DNA of 64,000 nucleotides from Catellatospora tritici. Lineage in GTDB: Bacteria > Actinomycetota > Actinomycetes > Mycobacteriales > Micromonosporaceae. The DNA is taken from NCBI RefSeq assembly GCF_019083965.1, contig NZ_JAHRCY010000006.1, positions 1-64,000 of the forward strand, in the 5' to 3' direction. Positions 50,788 to 60,123 of the stretch are shown here, in pieces (within the stretch, counting starts at the first letter, position 1; every line of letters starts with the position of its first letter). Below the pieces are notes generated by a model. That model did no database searches, was not told the DNA's origin, and saw nothing but the letters and a program-made list of their open reading frames with translations. The translations under genes were made by a program, and so were the position numbers.

Positions 50788-51996
50788 TCAGCTGGCCTTC
50801 TCGGCCAGGGCAAGAAAGTTTCGCTTGCCCGCCAGCGCCTGCTCGGCCTCCTTGATGCGCTTGGCGTCGCCGGCCGCCTGGGCCCGCTCCAGCCGCGCCT
50901 CGGCTTCGGCCACCTGCTCACGCATCTGCGCCAGCAGCGGGTTGGCCGACGGCTCGGTACGCCGCCACGCCGCGTCCATCGCGTCGCGGACCTTGTCCTC
51001 GACCGCGCGCAGGCGCCGGTCCAGCCCGGCGACGGACTCGCGGGGGACCCGGCCGGTGTCGTGCCACTGGCCCAGGATCTCGCGCAGCGCGTTCTGCGCG
51101 GCCTTCGGGTCGGCGTCCACGTCGATCGCCTCGGCCTGCGACAGCAGCTCCTGGCGGCGCACCAGCGCGGCCTTCTGCTCGTTGTCGCGGGCGGAGAAGA
51201 CCTCGCTGCGGCGGGAGAAGAAGGCGTCCTGCGCGGCCCGGAAACGGTCCCACAGCTTCTGCTCGGCCTCCTTGGAGGCGCGCGGCGCGGTCTTCCAGTC
51301 CGCCATCAGCTCCTTGAGCCGGGCCGCGGTGGCCGCCCAGTCGGTCGACTCGGCCAGCGACTCGGCCTCGGCCACCAGGTCGTCCTTGACGGTCTGGGCC
51401 TGCTTGCGGGCCGCGTCCAGGGTGGCGAAGTGGCCGCCCCGGCGACGCGTGAAGCTGTCACGGGCGACGGAGAAGCGCTTCCACAGGTCGCCGTCGGTCT
51501 TCTTGTCGACCCCGCGAATGGTCTTCCACTCGTCGAGGATCTCCTTGAACCGGTCGCCGGTCGCCTTCCAGCTGGTCGACTCGGCGGCCAGCTTCTCGGC
51601 CTCCTCGACCAGGGTGGTCTTACGGGCCACAGCCTCGGCGCGGGCGGCGTCGCGGGCGGCCTTGGCAGCACCCGCCTTCTCGTCGGCCAGCGCGGACAAC
51701 CGGTCCAACCGGGCCGCCAGGCCGTCGATGTCGCCGACCACGTGCGCCTCGTCCAGGCTCGCCCGCAGGCGCTTGACCGTGCTCACGCTCTGCGCGGCGT
51801 CGGCCGCGCCCGAGTTGAGCCGGGTCTCGATCAGGTCGACCTCGGTGACGAGATCCTCGTACCGTCGGACGAAGTGCGCCAAACCCTCCTCGGGCGTGCC
51901 GGCCTGCCATGATCCGACGGCGCGCTCGCCCGCGGCCGACTTCACCCAGACCGTGCCGTCGGCGTCCACCCGGCCATACGATGCCCAGTCGCTCAT
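50788..51996 (-). CDS. DUF349 coiled-coil protein
   Basis: 402 residues. A short N-terminal beta region (WASYGRVDADGTVWVKSAAGERAVGSWQAG) is followed by long alpha-helical coiled coil with three DUF349 repeats, each with W-K-x-x-x/D-x-LWxRF (e.g. DLWKRFSVARDSFTRRR; KLWDRFRAAQDAFFSRRSEV; ILGQWHDTGRVPRE). The role is unknown. ATG 51996 chosen; ATG 52005 is possible and adds three residues. Divergent from miaA. Confidence 0.85.
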   Translation of the reverse strand: MSDWASYGRVDADGTVWVKSAAGERAVGSWQAGTPEEGLAHFVRRYEDLVTEVDLIETRLNSGAADAAQSVSTVKRLRASLDEAHVVGDIDGLAARLDRLSALADEKAGAAKAARDAARAEAVARKTTLVEEAEKLAAESTSWKATGDRFKEILDEWKTIRGVDKKTDGDLWKRFSVARDSFTRRRGGHFATLDAARKQAQTVKDDLVAEAESLAESTDWAATAARLKELMADWKTAPRASKEAEQKLWDRFRAAQDAFFSRRSEVFSARDNEQKAALVRRQELLSQAEAIDVDADPKAAQNALREILGQWHDTGRVPRESVAGLDRRLRAVEDKVRDAMDAAWRRTEPSANPLLAQMREQVAEAEARLERAQAAGDAKRIKEAEQALAGKRNFLALAEKAS

Positions 51997-52231
51997 GATG
52001 CCCATCCTCGTTCTTCCCGACCGAACCCCGTCACGTCCGTGCCGAGGTCGCCGCCATAGCGCAGTCAAACCCGTGATCCCGTGGGAGAGTACGCCGCTCC
52101 CAGAAGCATTGTCACAGGTCCCGCTGGGCACGCGTCGCGCGCCCAGGACAAGGTGACCTTACGGGGTCCGCGCCCACACCGCATCTGGTGTACCCCGGCT
52201 GGCAGAGCACGATCCGGTTACGGTTGTCGGC

Positions 52232-53191
52232 GTGAGTTCCGTCCCCTCCGACACCGGCCAGGCGCCCGCCCCCGACCCCGTCGCGCCCGAGGTGGTCGCC
52301 GTCGTCGGCCCGACCGCCGCCGGCAAGTCCGCGCTTTCCATCGCGCTGGCGCACGCGCTGCGCGGTGAGGTGGTCAACTGCGACTCCATGCAGGTCTACC
52401 GGGGTATGGACATCGGCACCGCCAAACTCACCGAGGACGAGCGCGAGGGCGTGCCGCACCACCTGCTCGACCTCTGGCCGGTCACCGCGCCCGCGAGCGT
52501 GGCGGAGTTCCAGCGGCTGGCCCGCGCCGCGATCGACGACATCCGCTGCCGCGGCAAGGTGCCGCTGCTCGTCGGGGGATCGGGGCTGTACCAGCGGGCG
52601 GTGTTGGAGGACTTCGACTTCCCGGGTACGGACCCGGCCGTGCGGGCCCGGCTGGAGGCCGAGTTGGAGGCGGGCGGTCCGGCGCCGCTGCACGCCCGGC
52701 TGGCCCAGGCCGACCCGGTCGCCGCCGCGAAGATCCTGCCCAGCAACGGTCGGCGGATCGTCCGCGCGCTGGAGGTGATCGAGATCACCGGGCAGCCGTT
52801 CACCGCCTCGCTGCCCGAACCGGTGCCGGTGTACCGGTGCCTGCAACTCGCCGTCGACCGCGCGGACCTGGACGTACGGGTCGAGCAGCGGGTGGACCGG
52901 ATGTGGGCGGCCGGGTTCGTCGACGAGGTGCGCGGGCTGCTGCCGCACGGGCTGGACGGCAGCCTCACCGCATCGCGCGCGCTGGGCTACCAGCAGGTCC
53001 TGGCCTTCCTGCGGGGCGAGTGCGAGGAGAATGAGGCACACCGGGACACGGTCACCGGCACCCGCCGGTTCGTTCGGCGGCAGCGCTCCTGGCTGCGCCG
53101 CGACCCCTCGGTACGCTGGCTCGACGGCGCCGCGCCCGACCTCGTCGAGCAGGCGATAAAGATCATCGACAGCGCTGGCGGAGTGGCATGA
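52232..53191 (+). CDS. miaA: tRNA dimethylallyltransferase MiaA
   Basis: 319 residues. Transfers the dimethylallyl group to A37 of tRNAs reading UNN codons; product modified further by MiaB (38.6 kb). P-loop GPTAAGKS at about residues 26-33, NCDSMQVYRGMDIGTAK, GGSGLY and the C-terminal SRALGYQQ. GTG start. Overlaps the dapF start by 4 bp. Confidence 0.95.
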   Translation: MSSVPSDTGQAPAPDPVAPEVVAVVGPTAAGKSALSIALAHALRGEVVNCDSMQVYRGMDIGTAKLTEDEREGVPHHLLDLWPVTAPASVAEFQRLARAAIDDIRCRGKVPLLVGGSGLYQRAVLEDFDFPGTDPAVRARLEAELEAGGPAPLHARLAQADPVAAAKILPSNGRRIVRALEVIEITGQPFTASLPEPVPVYRCLQLAVDRADLDVRVEQRVDRMWAAGFVDEVRGLLPHGLDGSLTASRALGYQQVLAFLRGECEENEAHRDTVTGTRRFVRRQRSWLRRDPSVRWLDGAAPDLVEQAIKIIDSAGGVA

Positions 53192-53967
53192 GGTTCACCA
53201 AGGGGCACGGCACCGGCAACGACTTCGTGATCATCGAGGATCTCGACGGCACGGCGGAGCTGACCCCGGCCCAGGTCGCGGCCCTGTGCGACCGCCGCTT
53301 CGGCATCGGCGGCGACGGCGTGCTGCGGGTGCAGCGCTCGACCGACCCGGCCGCCGAGTTCTTCATGGACTACTGGAACTCCGACGGCTCGCTGTCCGAG
53401 ATGTGCGGCAACGGGGTCCGCGTGTTCGCCCGCTACCTGCACACCCGCGGCCTGGCCGGCGACGTCATCCCGGTCTCCACCCGGGGCGGCCTGCGCACCG
53501 CGTACGTCGAGGGCGACTGGATCCGGGTCGACATGGCCGCGCCCACCATCCTGGGCGAGTCCACCGCGATCGTCGACGGGGTCGAACACCGCGGCCTCGG
53601 CGTCTCGATGGGCAACCCGCACCTGGTCTGCGACGTCGACGCCGACACGCTGGCCACCGTCGATCTGAGCCGCGCCCCGAAGACGGACGCGGGGATGTTC
53701 CCGGCCTCGGTCAACGTCGAGTTCTCGCTGAAACTCGCCGACGACCACCGCCGCATGCGGGTGTACGAGCGCGGCTCCGGCGAGACCATGTCCTGTGGCA
53801 CCGGCGCCACCGCGGTCGGCGTCGCGGCGCTGTACACCTCCGGCCGCTCCACTGGCACCGTCACCGTCGACGTCCCCGGCGGCCGCCTCGCGGTCACCCT
53901 GGACGCCCACACCAGCTGGCTGGCAGGGCCCGCCGTCCTCACCTACACCGGCGACATCCCCCTCTGA
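53188..53967 (+). CDS. dapF: Diaminopimelate epimerase DapF
   Basis: 259 residues. Interconverts LL- and meso-diaminopimelate by a two-cysteine mechanism: Cys73 in EMCGNGVRVFARYL and Cys203 in MSCGTGATAVGVAAL. N-terminal FTKGHGTGNDFV is the family start. The start codon overlaps the miaA stop by 4 bp; miaA-dapF-hflX is typical actinobacterial order. Followed by MITE-like copy 2. Confidence 0.95.
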   Translation: MRFTKGHGTGNDFVIIEDLDGTAELTPAQVAALCDRRFGIGGDGVLRVQRSTDPAAEFFMDYWNSDGSLSEMCGNGVRVFARYLHTRGLAGDVIPVSTRGGLRTAYVEGDWIRVDMAAPTILGESTAIVDGVEHRGLGVSMGNPHLVCDVDADTLATVDLSRAPKTDAGMFPASVNVEFSLKLADDHRRMRVYERGSGETMSCGTGATAVGVAALYTSGRSTGTVTVDVPGGRLAVTLDAHTSWLAGPAVLTYTGDIPL

Positions 53968-54023
53968 CCCCCTGACCCGCTGACCCGCCAACCCCGCTGC
54001 CCGCCCCGGCCCCCTCCACTCCG

Positions 54024-54162
54024 TCGATCATGAACTTATGGCACGGGTGGGCGGTGTGTCGCCGGCACGGCTTCCTGGTCAACTTCGGTGCCTCGTCGGG
54101 CGGTCGATCAGGAAGCCGTGCACATGACACACCGTCGAACCGTGCCATAAGTTCATGATCAA
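54024..54162. repeat. MITE-like ~139-bp inverted-repeat element, copy 2
   Basis: Begins TCGATCATGAACTTATGGC at 54024 and ends with the near-perfect reverse complement (GCCATAAGTTCATGATCAA) at 54162. Inner arms GCACGGCTTCCTG and CAGGAAGCCGTGC also pair. It lies 57 bp after dapF and 7 bp from the malic enzyme stop on the other strand, filling the convergent gap. Compared with copy 1 (6901-7047), the ends are conserved and the centre differs. Confidence 0.78.
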
Positions 54163-54168
54163 CTGGGC

Positions 54169-55605
54169 TTAGGCGGTGGGGGTGGGGTCGGTGTCGAGGA
54201 TGGGGGCGGTGGCGGCCTGCTGGGCTACGGCGCGGACGGCGGCCGCGACCGCCGGGGCGACGCGGGAGTCGAAGACGCTGGGAACGATGACGCTCGGGTT
54301 GAGCTTCTCCTCGCCCACGACGTCGGCGATGGCCATCGCGGCGGCCAGGGCCATCTCGGCGGTGAACTCGCGGGCCTGGGCGTCCAGCATGCCGCGGAAG
54401 ACGCCGGGAAAGGCCAGCACGTTGTTGATCTGGTTGGGCTGGTCGGAGCGGCCGGTGGCGACCACGGCGGCGTACTTGCGCGCCTCGCGCGGGTCGACCT
54501 CCGGGTCGGGGTTGGCCAGGGCGAACACGATGGAGTTCGGGGCCATCCGGGCGATGTCGTCCCCGGTGAGCAGGTTCGGCGCGCTGACGCCGATGAACAC
54601 GTCCGCGCCCGCGATCGCGCCGGGCAGGTCGCCGGAGTAGTTGTCCCGGTTGGTGTGCTCGACCAGCCACTGCCAGTCGGGGCCGAGGCCGGCCATGTCG
54701 CGGTGCAGGGCGCCGCGGCGGTCGTACGCGATGACGTCGCCGACGCCCTGGCGCAGCAGCAGCTTCATGATCGCCGTACCGGCGGCGCCTGCGCCGGAGA
54801 CCACGACCTTGACGTCCTCCAGCTTCTTGCCGACCACGCGCAGCGCGTTGGTGAGCGCGGCGAGCACGCAGATCGCGGTGCCGTGCTGGTCGTCGTGGAA
54901 GACCGGGATGTCCAGCATCTCGCGCAGCCGGGCCTCGATCTCGAAGCAGCGCGGGGCGGCGATGTCCTCCAGGTTGATGCCGCCGTACACCGGGGCGATG
55001 GCCTTGACGATCTTGATGATCTCCTCGGTGTCCTGGGTGTCCAGGCACACCGGCCAGGCGTCCACGCCGCCGAAGCGCTTGAACAGGGCGGCCTTGCCCT
55101 CCATCACCGGCAGCGCCGCGGCCGGGCCGAGGTTGCCCAGGCCCAGCACGGCCGAGCCGTCGGTGACCACGGCGACGGTGTTGCGCTTGATGGTCAGGCG
55201 ACGGGCGTCGTCGGGGTTGTCGGCGATGGCCTGGCAGACCCGGGCCACACCCGGGGTGTACGCCCGGGAAAGCTCGTCCCGAGTGCGCAGGGCCACCTTC
55301 GAGGTGACCTCGATCTTGCCGCCGAGGTGGAGCAGGAAGGTGCGGTCGGAGACCTTGCGCACCTCGACCCCGTCCATCGCCTCCAGGGCCTTGACGACCT
55401 GGTCGGCGTGGGCGCTGTCGGCGGTGTCGCAGGTGACGTCGGCGACCACCCGCACGTGGTCGGAGTCGACGACGTCGACGGCGGTGACGATCGCTCCGGC
55501 CTCGCCTACCGCCGTGGTGAGTCGTCCGACCGCCGAGGAGTCGGCGATGACCGCCACTCGTACGGTGATGGAGTATCCGGCGCTGGGCAGGCGGGTTGTG
55601 GGCAC
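54169..55605 (-). CDS. NAD(P)-dependent malic enzyme with N-terminal ACT domain
   Basis: 478 residues. Oxidative decarboxylation of malate to pyruvate. N-terminal ACT-like domain (about 8-80) precedes the malic N-domain ([37 protein letters not shown]) and the NAD-binding malic_M domain ([31 protein letters not shown]). Metal ligands are in [14 protein letters not shown] and the downstream DDQHGTA. GTG 55605 is preferred because AAAGGCGA sits 6 nt upstream; the 14 residues before it do not look like family sequence. Minus strand, diverges from hflX. Confidence 0.92.
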   Translation of the reverse strand: MPTTRLPSAGYSITVRVAVIADSSAVGRLTTAVGEAGAIVTAVDVVDSDHVRVVADVTCDTADSAHADQVVKALEAMDGVEVRKVSDRTFLLHLGGKIEVTSKVALRTRDELSRAYTPGVARVCQAIADNPDDARRLTIKRNTVAVVTDGSAVLGLGNLGPAAALPVMEGKAALFKRFGGVDAWPVCLDTQDTEEIIKIVKAIAPVYGGINLEDIAAPRCFEIEARLREMLDIPVFHDDQHGTAICVLAALTNALRVVGKKLEDVKVVVSGAGAAGTAIMKLLLRQGVGDVIAYDRRGALHRDMAGLGPDWQWLVEHTNRDNYSGDLPGAIAGADVFIGVSAPNLLTGDDIARMAPNSIVFALANPDPEVDPREARKYAAVVATGRSDQPNQINNVLAFPGVFRGMLDAQAREFTAEMALAAAMAIADVVGEEKLNPSVIVPSVFDSRVAPAVAAAVRAVAQQAATAPILDTDPTPTA

Positions 55606-55760
55606 GATGTCGCCTTTCGGGTCGATGGTCGGCCTAGATTTTCCCACTCGTTGGAACGAAGGGTTTTACGACCCCACGACTGGCGGGTAACACCCGGCAT
55701 CGAATGCAGGTGCGCTTGGGCTCACAGCGTGCCAACCTTGAAGCCGTACACCTGAACGAT

Positions 55761-55767
55761 GGAGGAG
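55761..55767 (+). promoter_or_regulatory. Ribosome-binding site deciding the TTG start of hflX
   Basis: GGAGGAG at 55761-55767, 5 nt before TTG 55773. It is the strongest Shine-Dalgarno sequence upstream of the conserved HflX sequence, and the ATG at 55704 lacks one. Confidence 0.75.
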
Positions 55768-55772
55768 CAGAT

Positions 55773-57209
55773 TTGCCTACATTTCCCGACACGCTGGTGG
55801 CCGACGGGACCACCGGTGACCTGGAGCTTGCCGAGCGTCACTCGCTGCGCCGGGTAGCCGGACTCTCGACCGAGCTCACCGACGTCACCGAGGTCGAATA
55901 CCGGCAGCTGCGGCTGGAGCGGGTGGTGCTGGTAGGCGTCTGGACCTCCGGCACCGTCACCGACGCCGAGAACTCGCTCACCGAGCTCGCGGCCCTGGCC
56001 GAGACGGCCGGGTCGCAGGTGCTGGAGGGCCTGATCCAGCGGCGCAGCCAGCCCGACGCGGCCACGTTCATCGGTCGCGGCAAGGTCGACGAGCTGAAGG
56101 CGGCGGTCGAGTCCACCGGCGCCGACACCGTGATCTGCGACGGCGAGCTGTCGCCCAGCCAGCTGCGCAACCTGGAGGAGAAGATCAAGATCAAGGTGGT
56201 CGACCGGACCGCCCTGATCCTGGACATCTTCGCCCAGCACGCCAAGAGCAAGGAGGGCAAGGCCCAGGTCGAGCTCGCCCAGCTGCAGTACCTGGTACCC
56301 AGGCTGCGCGGTTGGGGTGAGGCGCTGTCCCGGCAGACCGGTGGTTCCGGTCGCGGTGGCGGCGCGGGCGGCGGCGTGGGTCTGCGCGGTCCCGGTGAGA
56401 CGAAGCTGGAGACCGACCGCAGGCGCATCCGCACCCGGATCGCCAAGCTCAAGCGCGAGATCACCGCGATGGGCACCATCCGCGACACCAAGCGGCAGGG
56501 CCGCAAGGCCGCCGAGGTGCCGTCGGTGGCGATCGCGGGCTACACCAACGCGGGCAAGTCCAGCCTGCTCAACCGGCTCACCGGAGCCGGGGTGCTGGTC
56601 GAGGACGCGCTGTTCGCGACCCTGGACACGGCGACGCGGCGCACCACGGCCCGCGACGGGCGGCAGTACACGCTGTCGGACACCGTCGGGTTCGTGCGCC
56701 ACCTGCCGCACCAGCTCGTCGAGGCGTTCCGCTCGACGCTGGAGGAGGTCGCCGACGCCGACCTGGTCGTGCACGTGGTCGACGGGGCCCACCCGGACCC
56801 GGCCGAGCAGGTGCGGGCGGTGCGCGAGGTGCTGGCCGAGGTCGGTGCCGACCGGCTGCCCGAGCTGCTGGTGGTCAACAAGGCCGACGCCGCGTCGGCG
56901 GAGACGCTGCTGCGGCTCAAGCGCGAGTGGCCGGACGCGGTGTTCGTCTCGGCGCGCACCGGCGCGGGCATCGATGAGCTGCGCGAGGTGATCGAGTCGA
57001 AGCTGCCGGTCCCGGCGGTCGAGGTGGTCGCCTGTGTGCCGTACGACCGTGGCGATCTGGTGGCGAAAGTCCACCGAAGGGGTGAGGTGCTCGCGTCGGG
57101 TCACACCGCCGCGGGTACGCAGCTCAAGGTACGAGTGGATCGTGAGTTGGCGGCTGAGCTGGAGCGATACTCAATCACCGAAAGTGACTGGGTCTCAGAC
57201 GCATCGTGA
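55773..57209 (+). CDS. hflX: GTPase HflX
   Basis: 478 residues. Ribosome-associated GTPase that splits stalled 70S ribosomes under stress. N-terminal HflX domain (about 60-210: QRRSQPDAATFIGRGKVDEL, VICDGELSPSQLRNLEEKI, KVVDRTALILDIFAQHAKSKEGK), Gly-rich linker (GGSGRGGGAGGG), then the G domain: G1 GYTNAGKS at residues 256-263, G3 DTVGFVRHLPHQLVE, G4 NKAD, G5 SA. TTG start as argued at its RBS. Confidence 0.94.
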   Translation: MPTFPDTLVADGTTGDLELAERHSLRRVAGLSTELTDVTEVEYRQLRLERVVLVGVWTSGTVTDAENSLTELAALAETAGSQVLEGLIQRRSQPDAATFIGRGKVDELKAAVESTGADTVICDGELSPSQLRNLEEKIKIKVVDRTALILDIFAQHAKSKEGKAQVELAQLQYLVPRLRGWGEALSRQTGGSGRGGGAGGGVGLRGPGETKLETDRRRIRTRIAKLKREITAMGTIRDTKRQGRKAAEVPSVAIAGYTNAGKSSLLNRLTGAGVLVEDALFATLDTATRRTTARDGRQYTLSDTVGFVRHLPHQLVEAFRSTLEEVADADLVVHVVDGAHPDPAEQVRAVREVLAEVGADRLPELLVVNKADAASAETLLRLKREWPDAVFVSARTGAGIDELREVIESKLPVPAVEVVACVPYDRGDLVAKVHRRGEVLASGHTAAGTQLKVRVDRELAAELERYSITESDWVSDAS

Positions 57210-57260
57210 CGAATTAATCGCGTTACACGGTAGTGCGTCCGGTCGTGGCAAACTGTCCGG

Positions 57261-58871
57261 ATGCGGTTAACGGGATTCCTGGTCAAGGCATGCGCGGCCA
57301 CATTCGGCGTCGCGCTCGGAGCCGGGCTGGTCAGTGCCCCTGCAGGGGCGGCACCCAACCCGTCCCCGAGTGCGGCGTCGACGGCGGTCCCGGGCACGAA
57401 GGTGTGCACGATCAACGACACCCGCCTGACCGAGCTGTCCGGCATCGTCGCCGTCGGCAACTTTTACTACGTGATCAACGACGGCTCCGACATCGCCGGC
57501 CGTACGCGCATCTTCAAGTTGAACAAGCAGTGCGGGATCGTGGGCAGTGCCATCAACTACGCGGGCAACGGCGCGGCCGATCCCGAGGACATGGCGATCG
57601 CGCCCGACGGCAAGACCATCTGGATCGCCGACACCGGCGACAACAACGACAGCTACAAGCAGACCCGGACGACGGTCGCGCTGTGGAAGATGGTCAACGA
57701 CAAGGTCACGGGGCCCTACCGCTTGCGGTACCCGGACAAGAAGTACGACGCCGAGGCGCTGCTGATCGACAAAGACGGCAACCCGATCATCATCACGAAG
57801 AACTGGGACTTCACCGCCGCTGGGACGACCCACGTCTTCACGACCGCCGCTCCGCTCGGCGCCGCTGGTGCCACGGTGGATCTGAAGGAGGTCGGCACCG
57901 TCAAGCTGCCGGTCACCCAGACCGAGGTGATCGGCGGGTCGGTGGCCCGCCGCATGGTCACCGGCGCCGCGGCCTCGCCCGACCGCAGCAAGGTGGTGCT
58001 GCGCACCTACGGCGACGCGATGGAGTACGACGTCACCAACGGCGACATCATCAGCGCCCTGACCAAGGGCAAGCCCCGGGTCACCCCCGTCCCCGACGAC
58101 CCGCGCCGCGGTGAGGCGATCACCTACACCACCGACGGCACCAAGTTCCTGACCGTCTCCGAGACCGAGCACCTCAAGAGCACGGACGCGGCCCGCAAAG
58201 CGGTGATCTGGAGCTACACCCCCAGCGTCGAGCACTTCGTCGAGGCGACCCCGCAGGCAGGCCCGAAGAAGGCCGACAAGGCCTGGTACATGAAGCTCTT
58301 CGGCAGCGTCGACGACCTCTACCTCGCCCTCGGCGGCGTCGGCGTGGTCGGCGTGCTGCTGGTGCTGCTGGGCGTGTTCGGCATCGTGAAGTCGCGCAAG
58401 CGTCGGGCCCGCAAGGGCGGCGACGAACCGCTGGACGACATGGCGCCGGCCGACAACTCCGCCACCGCGATGCTCGCCCCGGTCGGCGGCTACCAGGCGT
58501 CCGGCTACTACGCCGACGGCTACGGCCAGCAGCAGGGCTACGGCCAGCAGCAGGGCGGGTACGACCAGTACGGCGGCCAGCAGTACGGCGGCCAGGGCGG
58601 CTACGACCAGTACGGTGGCGGCCAGCAGGTGTACGCCGGGCAGGGCTACGGCCAGCAGGGCGGCGGCTACGGCGCGGACCCGTACGCGGGCCAGCAGTAC
58701 GGACAGCAGCAGCAGGGCTACGGCGGCGACTCGGGCTACGACCCGTACGCGGGTCAGCAGCCGGACGGCTATGGCCAGCAGCAGGGCTACGGCCCGCAGC
58801 AGAACGGCCAGTACGGCAACCAGGGCTACGGCCAGGAGTACGGCGACCAGGGCTACCAGCAGTACCGCTGA
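57261..58871 (+). CDS. Membrane-anchored propeller-like protein with YGQQ-rich tail
   Basis: 536 residues. Sec signal (1-31, ends APAGAAP); extracytoplasmic domain (about 40-345) with repeated sheet-like segments such as PEDMAIAPDGKTIWIADTGDN and YDAEALLIDKDGNPIIITKN that suggest a beta-propeller; membrane helix (about 355-377); basic stop-transfer KSRKRRARKGG; then a cytoplasmic low-complexity tail (about 408-536) made of YGQQ, GYGQQQG and YDQYGG repeats. Similar extracellular-propeller plus short tail proteins are known in actinobacteria, but the tail length here is striking. Function unknown. Confidence 0.8.
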   Translation: MRLTGFLVKACAATFGVALGAGLVSAPAGAAPNPSPSAASTAVPGTKVCTINDTRLTELSGIVAVGNFYYVINDGSDIAGRTRIFKLNKQCGIVGSAINYAGNGAADPEDMAIAPDGKTIWIADTGDNNDSYKQTRTTVALWKMVNDKVTGPYRLRYPDKKYDAEALLIDKDGNPIIITKNWDFTAAGTTHVFTTAAPLGAAGATVDLKEVGTVKLPVTQTEVIGGSVARRMVTGAAASPDRSKVVLRTYGDAMEYDVTNGDIISALTKGKPRVTPVPDDPRRGEAITYTTDGTKFLTVSETEHLKSTDAARKAVIWSYTPSVEHFVEATPQAGPKKADKAWYMKLFGSVDDLYLALGGVGVVGVLLVLLGVFGIVKSRKRRARKGGDEPLDDMAPADNSATAMLAPVGGYQASGYYADGYGQQQGYGQQQGGYDQYGGQQYGGQGGYDQYGGGQQVYAGQGYGQQGGGYGADPYAGQQYGQQQQGYGGDSGYDPYAGQQPDGYGQQQGYGPQQNGQYGNQGYGQEYGDQGYQQYR

Positions 58872-58884
58872 CCCACGACGTGAC

Positions 58885-58916
58885 ACGGCCCCGGCAGGAG
58901 TTCCCGCCGGGGCCGT
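58885..58916. terminator. Hairpin between the propeller gene and lexA
   Basis: ACGGCCCCGGC (58885-58895) pairs exactly with GCCGGGGCCGT (58906-58916), loop 10 nt. It lies between convergent genes and may end both transcripts. Confidence 0.75.
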
Positions 58917-58934
58917 TCGCTGTTCGGGGGCCGG

Positions 58935-59678
58935 TCAGACCCGGCGCATCACGAAGACGACCTTGCCGAGGATGACGGCCGCGTCGCCGGGGATCGGGTC
59001 GTACGCCGGGTTGCGGGGCATGAGCTGGACGTGCCCCTCGCGCAGCCGGTAGACCTTGACCGTGGCCTCGCCGTCGATCATCGCGGCGACGATGTCGCCG
59101 TTCTCGGCGACCTGCTGCTGGCGCACCACGACCCAGTCGCCGTCACAGATGGCGGCCTCGATCATCGAGTCACCCTTGACCTGGAGCGAGAAGAGCGTGC
59201 CCTGGCCGACGAGCTCGCGCGGCAGCGGCAGCACCTCCTCGATCGACTCCTCGGCCAGGATCGGGCCACCGGCGGCGATGCGGCCGAGCAGTGGCACGTA
59301 CACCGGGGTGGGACGGGCGGCCAGCGTGGTCTCTTCGCTGTCACTGCTGTCGACCGGGGTGCGCACGTCGACGGCGCGCGGGCGCGACGGGTCGCGGCGC
59401 AGGAAGCCCTTCCGCTCCAGCTCCTTGAGCTGGTATGCCACCGAGGACGGCGAGACCAGGCCGACGGCCTCGCCGATCTCGCGCACGGTGGGCGGGTAGC
59501 CGTGCTGCTCCACCCATTCCTTGATCACGCTGAGAATGCGCCGCTGGCGGCTGCTCAGGTCCCCGTTCTGCAGATCCGCGGTGGTGCCGCTGGTGGCCGC
59601 GACCGCGCGCAAAGGTCCCGCTCCGGCGGGCGCGGTCGGCGGCCTACCAGGTCGCGACGCTCGCTCATTGGGGGACAT
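58935..59678 (-). CDS. lexA: SOS repressor LexA
   Basis: 247 residues. N-terminal winged helix (about 42-105: [44 protein letters not shown]), the cleavage site Ala136-Gly137 in GRIAAGGPI, nucleophile Ser171 in GDSMIEA and general base Lys208 in ATVKVY. Represses DNA-damage genes until RecA promotes its self-cleavage. A candidate autoregulatory box (59787-59802) lies about 110 bp upstream. The first 40 residues (Pro/Ala/Arg) are a non-conserved extension common in actinobacteria. Confidence 0.96.
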   Translation of the reverse strand: MSPNERASRPGRPPTAPAGAGPLRAVAATSGTTADLQNGDLSSRQRRILSVIKEWVEQHGYPPTVREIGEAVGLVSPSSVAYQLKELERKGFLRRDPSRPRAVDVRTPVDSSDSEETTLAARPTPVYVPLLGRIAAGGPILAEESIEEVLPLPRELVGQGTLFSLQVKGDSMIEAAICDGDWVVVRQQQVAENGDIVAAMIDGEATVKVYRLREGHVQLMPRNPAYDPIPGDAAVILGKVVFVMRRV

Positions 59679-59786
59679 TCGGACCTCCGGTGATGTGGCG
59701 TACGCGCAGCCACCAAGTTCGCATCGGTGGTGGTGAACGTTACGAGTGGTTCTTACCGGACACCTTAATGCGACTTGGTGTCAGTT

Positions 59787-59802
59787 TCAAACATCTGTAC
59801 GA
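59787..59802. promoter_or_regulatory. Candidate LexA box upstream of lexA
   Basis: TCAAACATCTGTACGA matches 12 of 16 positions of TCGAACACATGTTCGA. It lies 109 bp upstream of the lexA start on the minus strand, in the position expected for autoregulation. The match is no better than that at recA and both halves carry a mismatch in the GAAC/GTTC core, so moderate confidence. Confidence 0.5.
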
Positions 59803-59931
59803 TCCTCCATCCGTGTCGATGCTTGATCACCGCTGTGCCCCGTGTGGGTGACGGTCCGTGTTGTTGCTCGCGACACGTCTCAGAAATGGGCGAGTCAACT
59901 TGCGACCGGGGCTCCTGGGGCATAAGTTCAA

Positions 59932-59977
59932 CCCCACATCTTGTGGTGGTGTCGAGCCGACCACCCACAGATTGGGT
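59932..59977. promoter_or_regulatory. Candidate tandem NrdR boxes
   Basis: CCCCACATCTTGTGGT (59932-59947) and ACCCACAGATTGGGT (59963-59977) are palindromes whose centres are 30 bp apart. NrdR binds paired boxes with about this spacing in front of ribonucleotide-reductase operons and is autoregulated in Streptomyces (nrdRJ). The sequences fit the general inverted-repeat layout, but not a strict consensus that I can verify. Confidence 0.4.
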
Positions 59978-60123
59978 TTCAGGGCCCATCTCGTGGGGGA
60001 ACGGCCGAGTCACTCTCCGTCGTTGTACCCGTTGACGGCCGCATTGGCGACCGTCGACGAAGTCATGCCCGGAGCGGTGCCGCACTGCCCGGAACGGTGA
60101 CGACGACGTGGGAGGTGACAGCG

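Larger units (their letters stand above)
59679..60123. promoter_or_regulatory. 445-bp divergent lexA/nrdR control region
   Basis: Carries the candidate LexA box at 59787-59802 and several inverted repeats near the nrdR side: CCACATCTTGTGG (59934-59946), ACCCACAGATTGGGT (59963-59977) and CCCATCTCGTGGG (59985-59997). The first two are centred 30 bp apart, about three helical turns, as in tandem NrdR boxes. A leader of about 130 bp follows up to nrdR. No gene or RNA motif recognised. Confidence 0.55.
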
